Below, piece by piece: positions 48,870 through 60,960 of a stretch of DNA of 64,000 nt. Where the stretch lies: positions 11,110,589 through 11,174,588 of the forward strand of contig CM029112.1 of the NCBI GenBank assembly GCA_016859345.1, given 5' to 3'. Source of the stretch: Istiophorus platypterus. Its lineage: Eukaryota > Chordata > Actinopteri > Istiophoriformes > Istiophoridae. A program made the translations under genes and the position numbers. The notes under the pieces are model-generated. The model was not told the DNA's origin and searched no databases. It saw only the letters and a program-made list of their open reading frames with translations. Positions within the stretch are counted from its first letter, which is position 1. Each line of letters starts with the position of its first letter.

Positions 48870-49885
48870 CATTTCATGACAGAAGAAAGGCCTTGTTCTG
48901 TTTTCAGCTGAGAAATTTTTGTACTTGCTGATGTAAAAAGCTAAAAGAAATACAAACAAATGAGTCATATGAGGCCTACGGACTGTGAACTTTCCTTAAA
49001 CCAAGAGACTGCTTTTTCTTCCAACACAGAGTGATTTAATAATTGCTGTTGAAAAGAAGACAACAAAGACACAAAGAATATATTTTTGGTTCAGACCAGC
49101 CATGAAAGAATTTGCTCTGGTCTTTGTGTTGTTTTAATTTGTTTTTCATTTGTTATGCTCTGGCATTGACTTTTTTAACAAAACTTCTCAAAACAAAAAA
49201 TATTTCACTTTATTATTCTTTTTTTTTTATTTTGTACCTTTGCAAATTAATATCGTATTTGTGTTGAGAAGACTGTAAAATTATTTGTCTGGGAATTTTT
49301 TGCCAGGTTTCACCTCTTGCTCAATTTCTCTGTTCCTGGCTAATTTATTCTAATATGCCATTTTTCAAAAGGACTGCCTTTGGGAAAGCCTTAATTTCTT
49401 TCCTGTTTGCAGAGTCTATGGGAGATTAACGTATTTGTATAGATCTAGGAACTATTGCACACACCCAAACACAAACACGCAGGTATGAGAGAAACCTGCA
49501 TTGAGGCTTGTTAATGTTCACAGGTGCCAGAATGTCCTTTTTACTGGCCTGGGCCCAGTATTTGTCTTGCAGATGTTTAAAAAAATTGCTTTGTCTCTCC
49601 TTCAGTCTAAAGAAATTCTCATTAAGTACTGAACCTCTTTTGCCTGAGGTGGGAAAATCAACTTGTTTGACTGCTGATTTGTATTCAGAGAGTTTTGTGC
49701 ATCATTTTGTCTCTTGCATTAAACTTGAATTGATGATGAACTGTTCTCTAATGTAAATCACGCAGCTAGACAGTACTGTAAATATGCAGAAAATGAATGA
49801 AATCACTGTACAAACTGGTTCAAATGGCTCATTTCGTACTTATATACCATATTGTTAAATAAACCTGTGTGCCACAGACTCTGCC
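48870..49885 (+). other. crebbp: crebbp 3'UTR
   Basis: AT-rich sequence after the TAG at 48867-48869. A canonical AATAAA at 49858-49863 is followed within 30 bp by a T/GT-rich stretch, so cleavage near 49880 is likely. Confidence 0.7.
49858..49863 (+). terminator. crebbp: crebbp polyadenylation signal
   Basis: AATAAA about 1 kb after the stop with a downstream T-rich element; no other canonical signal was seen between them. Confidence 0.65.
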
Positions 49886-50619
49886 TCTATTTTTTCTGTT
49901 TGGAGAAAACCGCTGGGGTCAGCATTAGAATTATTGATTCATTTTAATCAACTGCTGGTCATTTTCTCCATCATTTGGTGTATGAAACACAGAAAATAGT
50001 AAAACTATCTGACCGTCTTTTTTGTTCAACCAACAGTTCTGAACCTCAGAGATCCAGTTTACATTAATGTAAAACGAGGACGCACAAAATCCTCACGTAT
50101 GAAAGGCTACAACCATCAGCTGTTTAGCATTTTTGCTTTAAAACTAGTAATCGATCGATCTGTTGTCGCAACAGCTGCGTGTTGGGGCAAAATTGTTTTA
50201 GCTCTACTCAGCATCAACACGACAAACTTAGTTACATAATTCTAAACGTTTACGTGTGTTAATTTTGCGACATGTTATATGGTCAACGTTTGACCTTGAA
50301 GGGCACATTAAGAAAAATGAAATTGGAAAATAAAAAAATCAAATCAAAATATTTAAGACTATTGATGCATTTGCATAGATACGACTAGTTCTAGCTTTAA
50401 CGCATATGACCGACATGAAATGGCCTTAATCGCGTTTAAGACGGAACAATTTGTGACCCGTTGAGTAATTTCCACTTCTCATCAGGCGACGCCATAAGAC
50501 GCCGCGCCGACGTCATCAGACGTCGCGGGGGTCCTTCCTGGGCCGTCTCGTCCAACGTGCGTGTCCCGGTCTCGGTCGACCCGTCTTCGCTCGTCCTCTC
50601 GTCCCCGACGTCCGTCCCC
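49886..50619 (+). promoter_or_regulatory. trap1: crebbp-trap1 spacer and trap1 promoter/5'UTR
   Basis: The first 500 bp are AT-rich. From about 50470 the sequence becomes strongly CpG-rich up to and through trap1 exon 1. A near-palindromic CRE/ATF-type site CGACGTCA lies at 50508-50515, with a second ACGTC copy 8 bp further. No TATA box is evident. The whole spacer from the crebbp poly(A) site is only about 0.7 kb. Confidence 0.6.
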
Positions 50620-53600
50620 ATGTCCCGCTGTCTCGCTCTGGCTCGGTTCGCCCTCGGTTCCTCTCTGAGGACCGGCTCCCGGCCGTTGTCGTCCGGGCGA
50701 GGGCTGAGCGGCGGAACTATCCCGCGCTCCTTGACAGTAGGTAAGCCGTGTTTGTAAGCCCCTGGCCGAGTTAGCCTAGCCTAGCCTAGCCTAGCCTAGC
50801 CTCGCCCAGCCCAGCCTTACCCAAACTAGCCTAGCCTAGCCTAGCCTAGCCTAGCCACAAGATGCGAGTCAGGAGAACTTTGCAACAAATGTTTAAATTA
50901 CCAGCCTGTAGCTTAATGCTGTGAGCTGGTTTGTCAGTCCGATTATCCCACCTAGAGGCTACACGACAGCTACAGGTGGGTTTAATTCGACAAGTTGCTT
51001 AAAACAGTCAAGTTATTCCCTCATTATGTCAGACTAAAACTCCTTTTACTGCTCAAAATCGATGGATTTATACTTTTTATAACGGAGGTTCTTGTCATTT
51101 TAGATTTTAGGTTGTACAGTGATGATCTCTCAGGGGACTGTGACTTCGGTGTCCTCTAAAAAAAGCCCTTGAGGTTTTCAGTATTGAAGGAGGTAATAAA
51201 TGTAATATGAAGTCTTAAAATAAATTTACAAAGATCTAAAGTATATTTTCTATCCTTCAATAGGCAGTTATATTAGTTGCCAAATGGTTTTGTATGTGAT
51301 TTTACTATTAGAAAACACCGAAAACTGGAATATCTCCAGAACAGTTACTCCAGACCTCTGACCTTTTATATAAAATTTATATATAGACCCCAATTTAACT
51401 TGTTTACCAATCCATCCATCCATCCTTTTTCTGTTCGATAAATAACAAATATTATCATAGGAATTACTGTTGCACACTGCTGAGAGAATGTGGTATAAAT
51501 GTCAATAAACTTGTCCACTCTATAACTATCTCTAGGACCATCCCTACTGGTTTTCACTGATACCTTTCAAAGTTTGGCTGGATATTATTAAATTGGATTC
51601 TGTGTGGTATTAAAATACCTTAATAATTCTGAAATTTAACTTAGTGAACAGAAGAGCAGAAACCCACACCATCTACCCAATAACACCGTCAGCAAGCACA
51701 AACAAATCAGCAACAAATAAAGCTTAAAAATAAGAGGATTTAGAGAATGGGGATTGTTTTAAGTTTTTCTGTCAACACTACCCATGACCATATACATGTC
51801 GACTGTTATTGTTTGCTGTAATCATTTTTATTATTACTGCTCCTGGCTGTGAAGAGACCCTTCTGTATTAGCTAAAGCTAATATGAGATTTTACCAGTGA
51901 GGGATTATGTGTGAATAACCCAGTAACTAAGTGATACCCACTCTCATGAGTATTTTATTGTATAAAGACCTGAAGGATAAACATAAAAATGTTTGCTTTA
52001 AAATTTACAGAGCAAATGTAAGAATTAAGTTTTTTAATAAGTTTATTTTGACTAAAATTCTCAAACCGATAATCAGAATAGTTGTTGATTAATTTTCTGT
52101 TGGTCAATTAATTGTTGCTGCTCTAGAATGATTGTAAAATTGTTCATATTCTCATAGGCTAGGGTAGAATTAACTCACCAGCTGCTGATTTCTTGCAAGT
52201 CGTGATTTCCAAATGTACTTTTCAAAGTTGCAGCACTCTTGCATAAAATCACACGATCAAAGCTGATCTTAATTTCATTGGCAGTCTCTTTCCAAGCATT
52301 GCTTAATTCTGTGTGGTTCTGATGGCATTCCTACCTAAACACACATGCGATTAATAAGTGATCACTTAAGAGTTGCCCTTGAAGGTTTTTCCGTCTTTTC
52401 TGTAAGAAAGACTCAGTCATCTGATAAATCATCTTTATTCTTCACTTCCAGTGAAGAACCTTTTTCCTCTTAAGTTGGCTATTTAGATTAATGCACAATG
52501 CATATATTAATGCATTAATGCATATAGGCCCTGATTAGTAAGCCCTCTGCATGAAACTATAAAGAGAAAAATTCAATGCCAGAGCTGAATTGTAAAGCAG
52601 CCCCACCATCTTAGTCCTCCTGTCATCAGACTTGCAGGTTGTGCAGCAGCAGAGGTGGAACAGGCAGTCCAGAGTGTGGAGTGCTCAACGGTCCAGCCTC
52701 AGCTTCTGCCAGCAGTCTTACTACAGCACCCAGGAGGCCGAGAAAGAGCCAGAGGAGGAGCCACTGCACACAATCATCAGTGACACAGAGTCTGTGCAAG
52801 GTGATGGAACTGCTGGAGACATGACCATTGTTGAAAGTTATTGTTCATAGTTCATAATTTGTTTGATTTAAGGTGATCTGACTATTGTTCTACACCTAAT
52901 TTATCCAGGTAGCTTCTCCAAACATGAATTTCAGGCTGAGACAAAAAAGCTGCTGGACATTGTTGCCAGGTCCCTGTATTCAGAGAAAGAGGTAAGAGGG
53001 ATTTTGTTGGAGAAGCAGAGGAACCTACAACTGGGCTAGGCTTACATTTAAAATTATTAACTATAACTGCTGCTCTTTGACTGATTCCCTGCTTTTTCAT
53101 CATCCCACCAGGTCTTCATCAGGGAGCTGATATCTAATGGTAGTGATGCTCTGGAAAAACTGCGTCACAAACTGATCACAGCGGGAGGTGAGACAGCTCC
53201 CATGGAGATCCACCTGCAGTCTGACGCTGCCAAGGGCACCTTCACCATCCAGGTACACCCATGTCTGTGGAGGATGTGCAGCCCGTATTAATTTCATATG
53301 ACCGGTATTATTATTTTGGAGACCTCTTAAAACATTATAACCCTTTTCCACCGCAGGTACGAAATGTAATGTGTACATTTGTCACAGGTTCTGCTTTTGT
53401 TTCCATTGCTCTCCACCCACTTTGGGGATGAGTTCCTGTGGCTAGATTTTTTTCATATTGCTTAGCAGGTGATGCTAAATGATAAGTTCCAGGTATTTTT
53501 AGGGAATGTTGATCATGATCATGACTGTTCAAGCAGATTTGTTGGCTTATTCCAACAAGGTTGATTGCAACAAACATTAACCACATGTTTACAAATGCAT

Positions 53601-56600
53601 CTGTAACAACCAGGACAACCAATACTTCACAAAAAATATACAATGGAAAGCAATTCTTGGAAAAAGAAATTTGGGTAGGAACTATTTCTGCTGTACTTGA
53701 GGAGAGGAGGCCATTCAGAGGGAGCTTGAGTCTGCAGAGAGAAATGAAATGTCTATTTCTGTGTCAGCGGATAAAAAAAAAAGAAACCCACTGGATCCAC
53801 TGTAGCCTTTTAAATAAAACATGTCTGAACATCCCAGTTTGGGAAATACAAAAGGAAACACAAGAAGAATTCATGTAGGGGGTTGTTAAGGTCCTGCAGC
53901 TTTTAAGGGTTAATACCGAACTCTGTCCTGTTCTGTTTTTGAGTAGGATTGCCACCTGGTGGATGAATATTGTACAGCAACCTATGACGACTTCTTTTTT
54001 AATGACTGGGAAACTCTCCTCTAACAGGACACTGGAGTGGGGATGAACCAAGAGGAGTTGGTGGCCAACCTTGGGACTATCGCCCGCTCCGGTTCAAAGG
54101 TGACTGTTGTTGTAGATCTTCCATTTGTCCTGTTCTAGCACCTTTGCTTTCCTCCTCATATTATTTATTTATTTGTGGCTGTGTCTGTCCTATATTTTGA
54201 TAAAGCATTTTAAAATGTAGGTTTGCTTATGTCATTTGTTTAGTGAGTAAACAGTAAGTTTGCAACTGTATCTATGACATATCCTGCTGATCACGCTTTC
54301 TGTCAAAATATTCATCATTCTACACACTGCAGGCATTTTTGGATGCCCTGCAGAACCAGGCGGAGGCCAGCAGCACCATCATTGGTCAGTTTGGGGTGGG
54401 TTTCTACTCTGCTTTCATGGTGGCCGACCGTGTTGACGTCTACTCCCGCTCTGCTGAGCCTGGTGCTCCTGGATACAAGTGGTCTTCTGATGGGTGAGAG
54501 CAATAAAAGGAAGTGTTTATTTCAAACCAAAAGGAGGAAAAGAGAAATATCCTGGGTGTGATTCTGTTTGACAGCGGAACAAAGCATGTATGTAAAAATC
54601 TCAGAAATGAGTATAGCCAAAATTTGACCCTTGGACATTCTCTGTCATTGTCTACATCAGCTCAGGAGTTTTTGAGATCGCTGAAGCCAATGGTGTTCAA
54701 CAGGGAACAAAGATCGTGCTGCACCTCAAGGATGACTGCAAGGAGTTTTCCTCCGAAGACAGAGTTAAAGGTAAAACTGCTGAAGCTTCTTCAGTACCTA
54801 AACTCTAACTGCAGAGAGCATATTCTTTAGTACATCACTCCATGTGACAGCAAGCTGTTTTTTCTCCTTCAGATGTTGTAACAAAGTACAGCAACTTTGT
54901 GAGCTTCCCCATCTTCCTGAATGGACGGAGGCTCAACACTCTGCAGGTGACCTGATCTGGTTCTGTTGTTCACTTGGTCTTAATTCAGAGACAAAGTGAA
55001 TGAGTGCAAAGATTCACAAAATACATAATGCTACAATTCCAGTTGTTAGGATTCAGTATGTTTAGTAACATATGAGAGATTCTAATGTTATAGTGGAACT
55101 TTGCTGTGTTTTCTCAGCAGCAAGTACTCTACAACACAGAAAATGCACTGCTTTTACTGTAACCACATAACCAAAGTAACGAGAAACTTTGCCGACGACA
55201 ACAGGAAATTTTTCTTCTCATCTTAACTTCCACAGCACCATATTTTTACATTAACTGTTTCAACCAAATATGCCACATATATTCAATCTAGAATCATGTG
55301 TTCAACATCAACACATCTGGCTCAGGTATGCTACTGAAGCTGCTTAATTGTGCATCTGTTTCTAGATAGTGGGTCACCCAGAATTTGAATTTCGGAATTA
55401 AGACCATACCGTATTTCCACTGAAATTTAAGTGATGTGTGTGTATCAAATATATGTTAAAAGTACTAATGATGCTACAAGGCATCAATGAAAGTGTGAGT
55501 TACCAGTGCTAATTCTGCAAATTGCATGAAATGAGTAAACTCTACAGAAGCGTGCATTTATGTTACTATATTACTATTTTAAAGAACAATTAATCCATTT
55601 TAATGAGTTACAAATGTCACATTTTTGAAGCATAATAATATAGAGTATGAACGGAAAAAGAGAAAAACTTAACTGTTAAGATATTGGGTGAGCTGGGCTT
55701 ATGATTATTTCATTTCTAAATATTAGTGGATAAATTTAAAATATGATTTTCCTTCCTGAATACAATTCTTTTCTCAATGTAGGTAAATTATTTCCAACAA
55801 ACTGCATGAGAGTAAAGATTAAATTTTTGCCAACATTCGAATATTGTGCATAGTTTGAGCTGAAGAAGTAAGTTTGTGCTGTAATAACATACAGTATTTT
55901 TAAACTCATTGATCTCTGACCTCTTTGTCCATTCAGGCCTTGTGGATGATGGAACCAAAGGAGATTAGTGACTGGCAGCATGAGGAGTTCTACCGCTATG
56001 TCGCCCAGGCCTATGACAGGCCCCGCTACACGCTGCACTACCGCGCTGATGCCCCGCTCAACATCAGAAGCATCTTCTACGTCCCTGATGCGGTGAGGAG
56101 CTCAGGACTGCAAGTTTCTAGCCTGAGTAGTTTTGTGCACAGTGATGACGCTGTAAAATTTATTTTAGTTGAGTTTTCACTGCCAAGGTCAGAGAAAATC
56201 TAACCTTTTAAAGGGGGTGTTCCTCTTTTACATCTGGGAATTAAACCGGAAAATTCTCAATCCCAGATCTTGTTCAATAAGCCCGTAAATGACACTAACC
56301 TGTGGTGTTTGTTGTTCTTTCTCCAGACAGAACATTTTTTCAGCAGCTGTGAGGAAAATACAGTTTGATTTATCAAATTGATGCATGACAAAATAATTTA
56401 TTTATCAACAGAAGCCATCCATGTTTGACGTGAGCAGGGAGATGGGCTCAAGCGTGGCTCTGTACAGCAGGAAGGTCCTGATCCAGACCAAAGCTACTGA
56501 CATCCTTCCTAAATGGCTGCGCTTCCTCCGAGGTATGTATCTTCCCGACCTCCCCCACCTGCTCCTGGTGGATCTGCTTGTTTTAACTCTGTTTTTACAT

Positions 56601-56658
56601 GCATGTGTTTATGGATTGAAGGAACAAATATTGTTGTTTTTTGTTTGCTGAGCTGAAC

Positions 56659-56704
<46 letters not shown>

Positions 56705-59602
56705 TGTGTGTGTGTCTGTGTGTGTTTTTGTGTGCACAGGTGTGGTGGACAGCGAGGACATCCCCCTGAATCTGAGCAGAGAGCTACTTCAGGAGAGCGC
56801 CCTCATCAGGTATAACACCAATTTTACAACTTACTATGTGCTTTGTTTTAGATCATTTCCTTTTCACCATGGTCTCTTCCCCCTTTTCTTTGTTTTCAAA
56901 ATCAAAACCCACTTTTATAGGAACATTTACTATCTATTAACTTCGAATTTCACAATGCATTGCTCATTTTTCTTTTACTTCTACTCCAATATTGATCAAG
57001 TGATGACTCATTTTTCTACCATCGCCTCTGGTTTCAGGAAGCTTCGTGATGTTTTGCAGCAGAGGGTGATCCGTTTCCTGCTGGACCAGAGCAAAAAGGA
57101 GCCAGAGAAGTACAACAAATTCTTTGAGGACTACGGCCTCTTCATGAGGGAGGGAATTGTCACAACCCAGGAACAAGACGTCAAGGTGACACAATCTTTG
57201 GTTTTTAAAGGGAAAAAAAAAAATAAAGACGCAAGGGGCCGCTGTTGAAAGCAGTAGAAAATGTTGGCATCATTAACAGCAGCTTTCTCCCTTCATTTTG
57301 TGTCTTTACAGGAAGATATTGCAAAGCTGCTGAGGTTTGAGTCATCTGCCCTGCCAACAGGCCAGCAGACCAATCTGATGGAGTATGCCTCTCGAATGAA
57401 GGCTGGCACACGCAACATCTACTACCTGTGCGCCCCCAACCGCCATCTTGCAGAGCACTCCCCCTACTATGAGGCCATGAAACAGAAAGACATGGAGGTG
57501 AGAGGCTGACACAACTGGTAGTGATGATTTAATTACTTTTGTTTGATTTGAATGGCTTTTTTTATATAAAAGGCTCTGTTACTGAGAAGGAGATTTTTCT
57601 TAAAAACTGGTCAGTGAAAAACCCAGTTGAAATCAATGTTGTGTCTTCTGCCCTCTGTGTGTGCAGGTGCTGTTCTGCTACGAGCAGTTTGATGAGTTGA
57701 CCCTGCTCCACCTCAGGGAGTTTGACAAAAAGAAGCTGATCTCAGTGGAGACCGACATCGTGGTGGATCACTACAAGGAGGAGAAATTTGAGGACAGCAA
57801 ACCGGGTCTGGCTCTCTCTCATTTCTCAAGTAATAGTTGTAGCAGGACGCCTCTTGCTGTCATGGCTGTAATCCTGACCCTGGTCTATTGTATTTTCTCA
57901 TTTGCAGCCTCTGAGCGTCTGACACAGGAGCAGTCTGACGACCTGATGGCCTGGATGAAGAACGCTCTGGGTCCCCGAGTCACAAACATCAAGGTAAAGA
58001 TAAGACCAGGATTCTGAATTTCATAATATGGTTTGTAGCTGTTAACAAAGTGAGCTTGTGTGTGTGTTTGTATTAACAAACTTTTTCCGGACAAAAAATC
58101 AATAACATTTTTTTCAAGCTTTTTAAAGTTGAATCTCATATTTTATCCTAAATTGCCTGAAAAACAATTGTTACAGATGTGCTGTATAATACATGCTCTT
58201 GCCGTTCCCCCAGCTTACCCCTCGTCTGGACACCCACCCAGCTATGATCACTGTGCTGGAAATGGGCGCTGCACGTCACTTCCTCCGCACCCAGCAGCTG
58301 GCCCGCACCGCTGAGGAGCGAGCTCAGATCCTGCAGCCCACACTGGAGATTAATGCAGGGTAAGGGATGGATGGATTTTACTTTAAAAAACAAAAAACAA
58401 AAAAACATATAATATACCTTTAAAACAACATAGGGTTTATGTCTCAATCTCACTGTCGTGTACTTTTTCCACCATCTGATAGACATGATCTGATCAAGAA
58501 GTTGCACGCGCTGAAAGACACAAACTCTGAGCTGGCTGGACTGCTACTGGAACAGGTACGGTACTGTGGGTTAGAGCTGGCTACGGCACATATATATTAT
58601 AATGTTCTGGTAAGAAACCCCCTGGTTTTCTGATCTGCTCGTTTTAATTTTTAAACTCCTCAGGGTTTACCTGCATTACAAATAATAACGACAAAGAAAA
58701 GAAAGATACAGAAATATGAAACAATTAGACAATTGCAGACTCCCTGTGTTGAGTAACACGTGTCTTAAGGCCAGAATAAAACTGCCGTATTGCAGTGGAC
58801 CTTTAATAAGACTGATAGACAAGTGTGAGACTGTACTGTGAAGATTTGTTTCTGTTTTTTAACAAATAATCTGATGATCTCAATTGGCTTTTGTTGTTTC
58901 CTCACCAAGTTAATTGCAAATAAACTCTACACTCCTTGTACTGATGTATTACATTAAAAGCCTTTCAGTAGCTCCCATTCCTGCTAGGCTATTAATTTGA
59001 AATTTGAATAATAATAATTTGAAATCCCAGGAATTAGTTTTCTTATTGACAATATCCTAACAGCATTCAGTTTGAAATGATTGGAGTAAATTGGTGAATG
59101 TATTTTTGTTGAACAGTGTTGAGCATGACTTGACTCTGCCTTTGTATCAAGGGACTCAGCTGTAGAAACATCATTTGACCTAACAATGAAAATCCAGGTG
59201 ATTGGCTGTCATTTAAACAGTGCCATTACTTTAGAACCAGCTTATTTATGTTAATTACAGTCATTATTTCAGAAATCACTGCGTGGAAAAATTGAATAAA
59301 TATAAATGCCTTTTGTGGCATTAAAAAAAAACATTATGGATGACGGTGATATAATGAATAAATCTTTGTAATGTTTCCAAGTCTCTCTGCTCTGGCAGCT
59401 GTAATCAACATGTTACATGATATTGTCTTTTAAAGAAAACCGATAATAGTTTTGCATCCTACCAGTGCAGATTTAAACATTTACTTTTTATCTTTAACAG
59501 CTCTATGACAATGCCATGATTGCAGCGGGCTTGAACGATGATCCCCGACCAATGATTTCCCGCCTGAACGATCTACTGACTAAAGCACTTGAGAAGCACT
59601 GA
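50620..59602 (+). CDS. trap1: TRAP1, mitochondrial HSP90-family chaperone, 18 exons
   Basis: ATP-dependent chaperone of the mitochondrial matrix. Exons: 50620-50740, 52630-52800, 52909-52991, 53112-53252, 54028-54099, 54333-54493, 54661-54770, 54873-54946, 55937-56092, 56412-56532, 56740-56809, 57038-57185, 57312-57497, 57667-57805, 57908-57993, 58214-58359, 58483-58555, 59501-59602. They join in phase to 719 residues (human 704), with the human exon number. Exon 1 gives an Arg/Ser/Leu-rich, acid-free presequence (MSRCLALARFALGSSLRTG). GHKL ATPase motifs: catalytic Glu130 and Asn134 in RELISNGSDAL, DTGVGM from 173, GTIARSGS from 188, GQFGVGFYS from 214. The middle-domain Arg417 in NLSREL matches human R402. 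The dimerisation domain follows to LEKH. Oddities are the GTCTGG donor of exon 14 and the TG-repeat acceptor of exon 11. Confidence 0.96.
50741..52629 (+). other. trap1: trap1 intron 1
   Basis: Begins with the TAGCC satellite-like block; the remainder is AT-rich and I see nothing recognisable in it. The acceptor AG is at 52628-52629. Confidence 0.8.
50772..50856. repeat. (TAGCC)n pentanucleotide repeat just after trap1 exon 1
   Basis: Two blocks of about six TAGCC units separated by 25 bp of degenerate copies, starting about 30 bp after the exon 1 donor. It is not the vertebrate telomere repeat. Confidence 0.95.
53949..53962 (-). promoter_or_regulatory. CTCF-like core motif in trap1 intron 4
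   Basis: TTGCCACCTGGTGG; its reverse complement CCACCAGGTGGCAA fits the CTCF core except at the outer base. A related site CCGCCCTCTAGTGG is at 61468-61481. Occupancy is unknown. Confidence 0.3.
54947..55936 (+). other. trap1: trap1 intron 8
   Basis: About 1 kb, AT-rich. No exon, repeat or motif recognised. Confidence 0.8.
56661..56738 (+). repeat. trap1: (TG)n tract forming the 3' splice-site region of trap1 exon 11
   Basis: About 21 perfect TG units, then TCTG-interrupted TG, a T5 run and TGTGCACAG immediately before the exon. The usual polypyrimidine tract is reduced to the T5 run. Confidence 0.9.
58556..59500 (+). other. trap1: trap1 intron 17
   Basis: Last intron, AT-rich, nothing recognised; the acceptor AG at 59499-59500 precedes the 33-codon final coding exon. 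Confidence 0.8.
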
Positions 59603-60600
59603 GAGCTCGATGCAGACATGAACAGTGCAGTGACTGATTTGGCTTTGATGACTGCTGATGGGCCTACAAAGCTGGAGAACTGCAGGTTCTGAAGAGCACC
59701 ACAGGCCTCATCTGAAGCCATAAAATAACATCTCTTTCCCCTCTGTCATACTTCATTTCCCCTTGTGGAGAGCACGTGAAGGGTGTAGAAAGATGAACTG
59801 CTAGAAGCATCATAGAGAGCTTCTCCATAAACATTTTTATGTCATGCTCTTTTTTTTTCAGCACTATTTCAACAGGAGTCTCAGATTTTGGTGATACAAT
59901 TTAAAAGACTGTACCATCAACAGGTTTTTCGGTGTGATTTTCACACTCTGATCATGCCTTGCCAAGTAAAAACAGGATTTTTGGACATTGCCATCTTGTT
60001 TTCAAGACCAGTTACCACCTTAATAAATGATCAGGCTCAATAATCTGAATGCAAACCAGCCACAAACAATGCAGAGATGAAGAGAGACAGTAGGAAAAAA
60101 TTAAGGAGACACATTAGAAAGATTCAGTCCAAAGTGTGGTGTTTAAACAATCATCTTTCTCATATCATATTTAAAATCTTGTTGAAATGCCATTTGTAAA
60201 GACAGCTGATGAGTGCCTATTGTAAAGTGTGCATTAGGAAAGTGGTGAGAGACAGATCAGATTGCAAGACGTCCTTCTGACTGCTGTATAGAGATGTTAC
60301 CACTCGCTTTTTTTGTCATTTTTCAGTTTTTCTTCTTTTTTTCCCATATGATTTAATGTTCTTTTATTTTATAAAAGAGCTAATTACCTTACTGCAGGAA
60401 AAATATATACAGTAGACCTGCAAATGCGACTTGTCAACTGTCAGTGGTCAAATGTGAATTCACAACAGGTTTTATTTGTACCTAGTGTAAGTGAACCTAA
60501 TATAAAATCAATTTAAAATACTGTAAATGCATTTATGGAGGTGCTGGTGGTGTCTTTGCATCATAAATTAAGGTGAATAAACAAGGATTAGTTCTTGTGA
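59603..60600 (+). other. trap1: trap1 3'UTR (two candidate ends)
   Basis: AATAAA at 60022-60027 and at 60576-60581 are candidate poly(A) signals. The longer form would run into the minus-strand 3'UTR of mcrip2. Confidence 0.55.
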
Positions 60601-60960
60601 CACTTAAAAAAGATACCAAATCAGAGCTTCTTGAAAATACAGTTTTACTACATTTCAATGTAGCATGACATCTGTTTTGAGGGTGGTAAAAAGAAATCTC
60701 AACTTCAAGACACTGTCCATCAATGTGCCATCTGAGGCAGACTGAATGTTTAATGTTGGATGGTTTGGAGGCTACAGTTCAAGTGAAATGATTCTTTGTT
60801 TCTATGTCAACGTCCCAGCGCTGTCGATCCATCTGAATCACTTTGTGACACTTGAATCCCTCACACCTGCTGCTCCCAGGTACCTTCTCCTCTGTGAGCC
60901 ATTCCTCTTCATGTCTCAGCTCCTGACCTTCTGTCAAGATCCAAAAATCCCATAAGGGTG
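60471..60960 (-). other. mcrip2: mcrip2 3'UTR (candidate)
   Basis: Follows the minus-strand stop at 60963-60961. The first clear minus-strand AATAAA is at 60476-60471; another is near 60363. No exon is otherwise recognised. Confidence 0.45.

Noticed and set aside
50772..50856. Interstitial telomere repeat
   Set aside because: The unit is TAGCC, not TTAGGG/CCCTAA.
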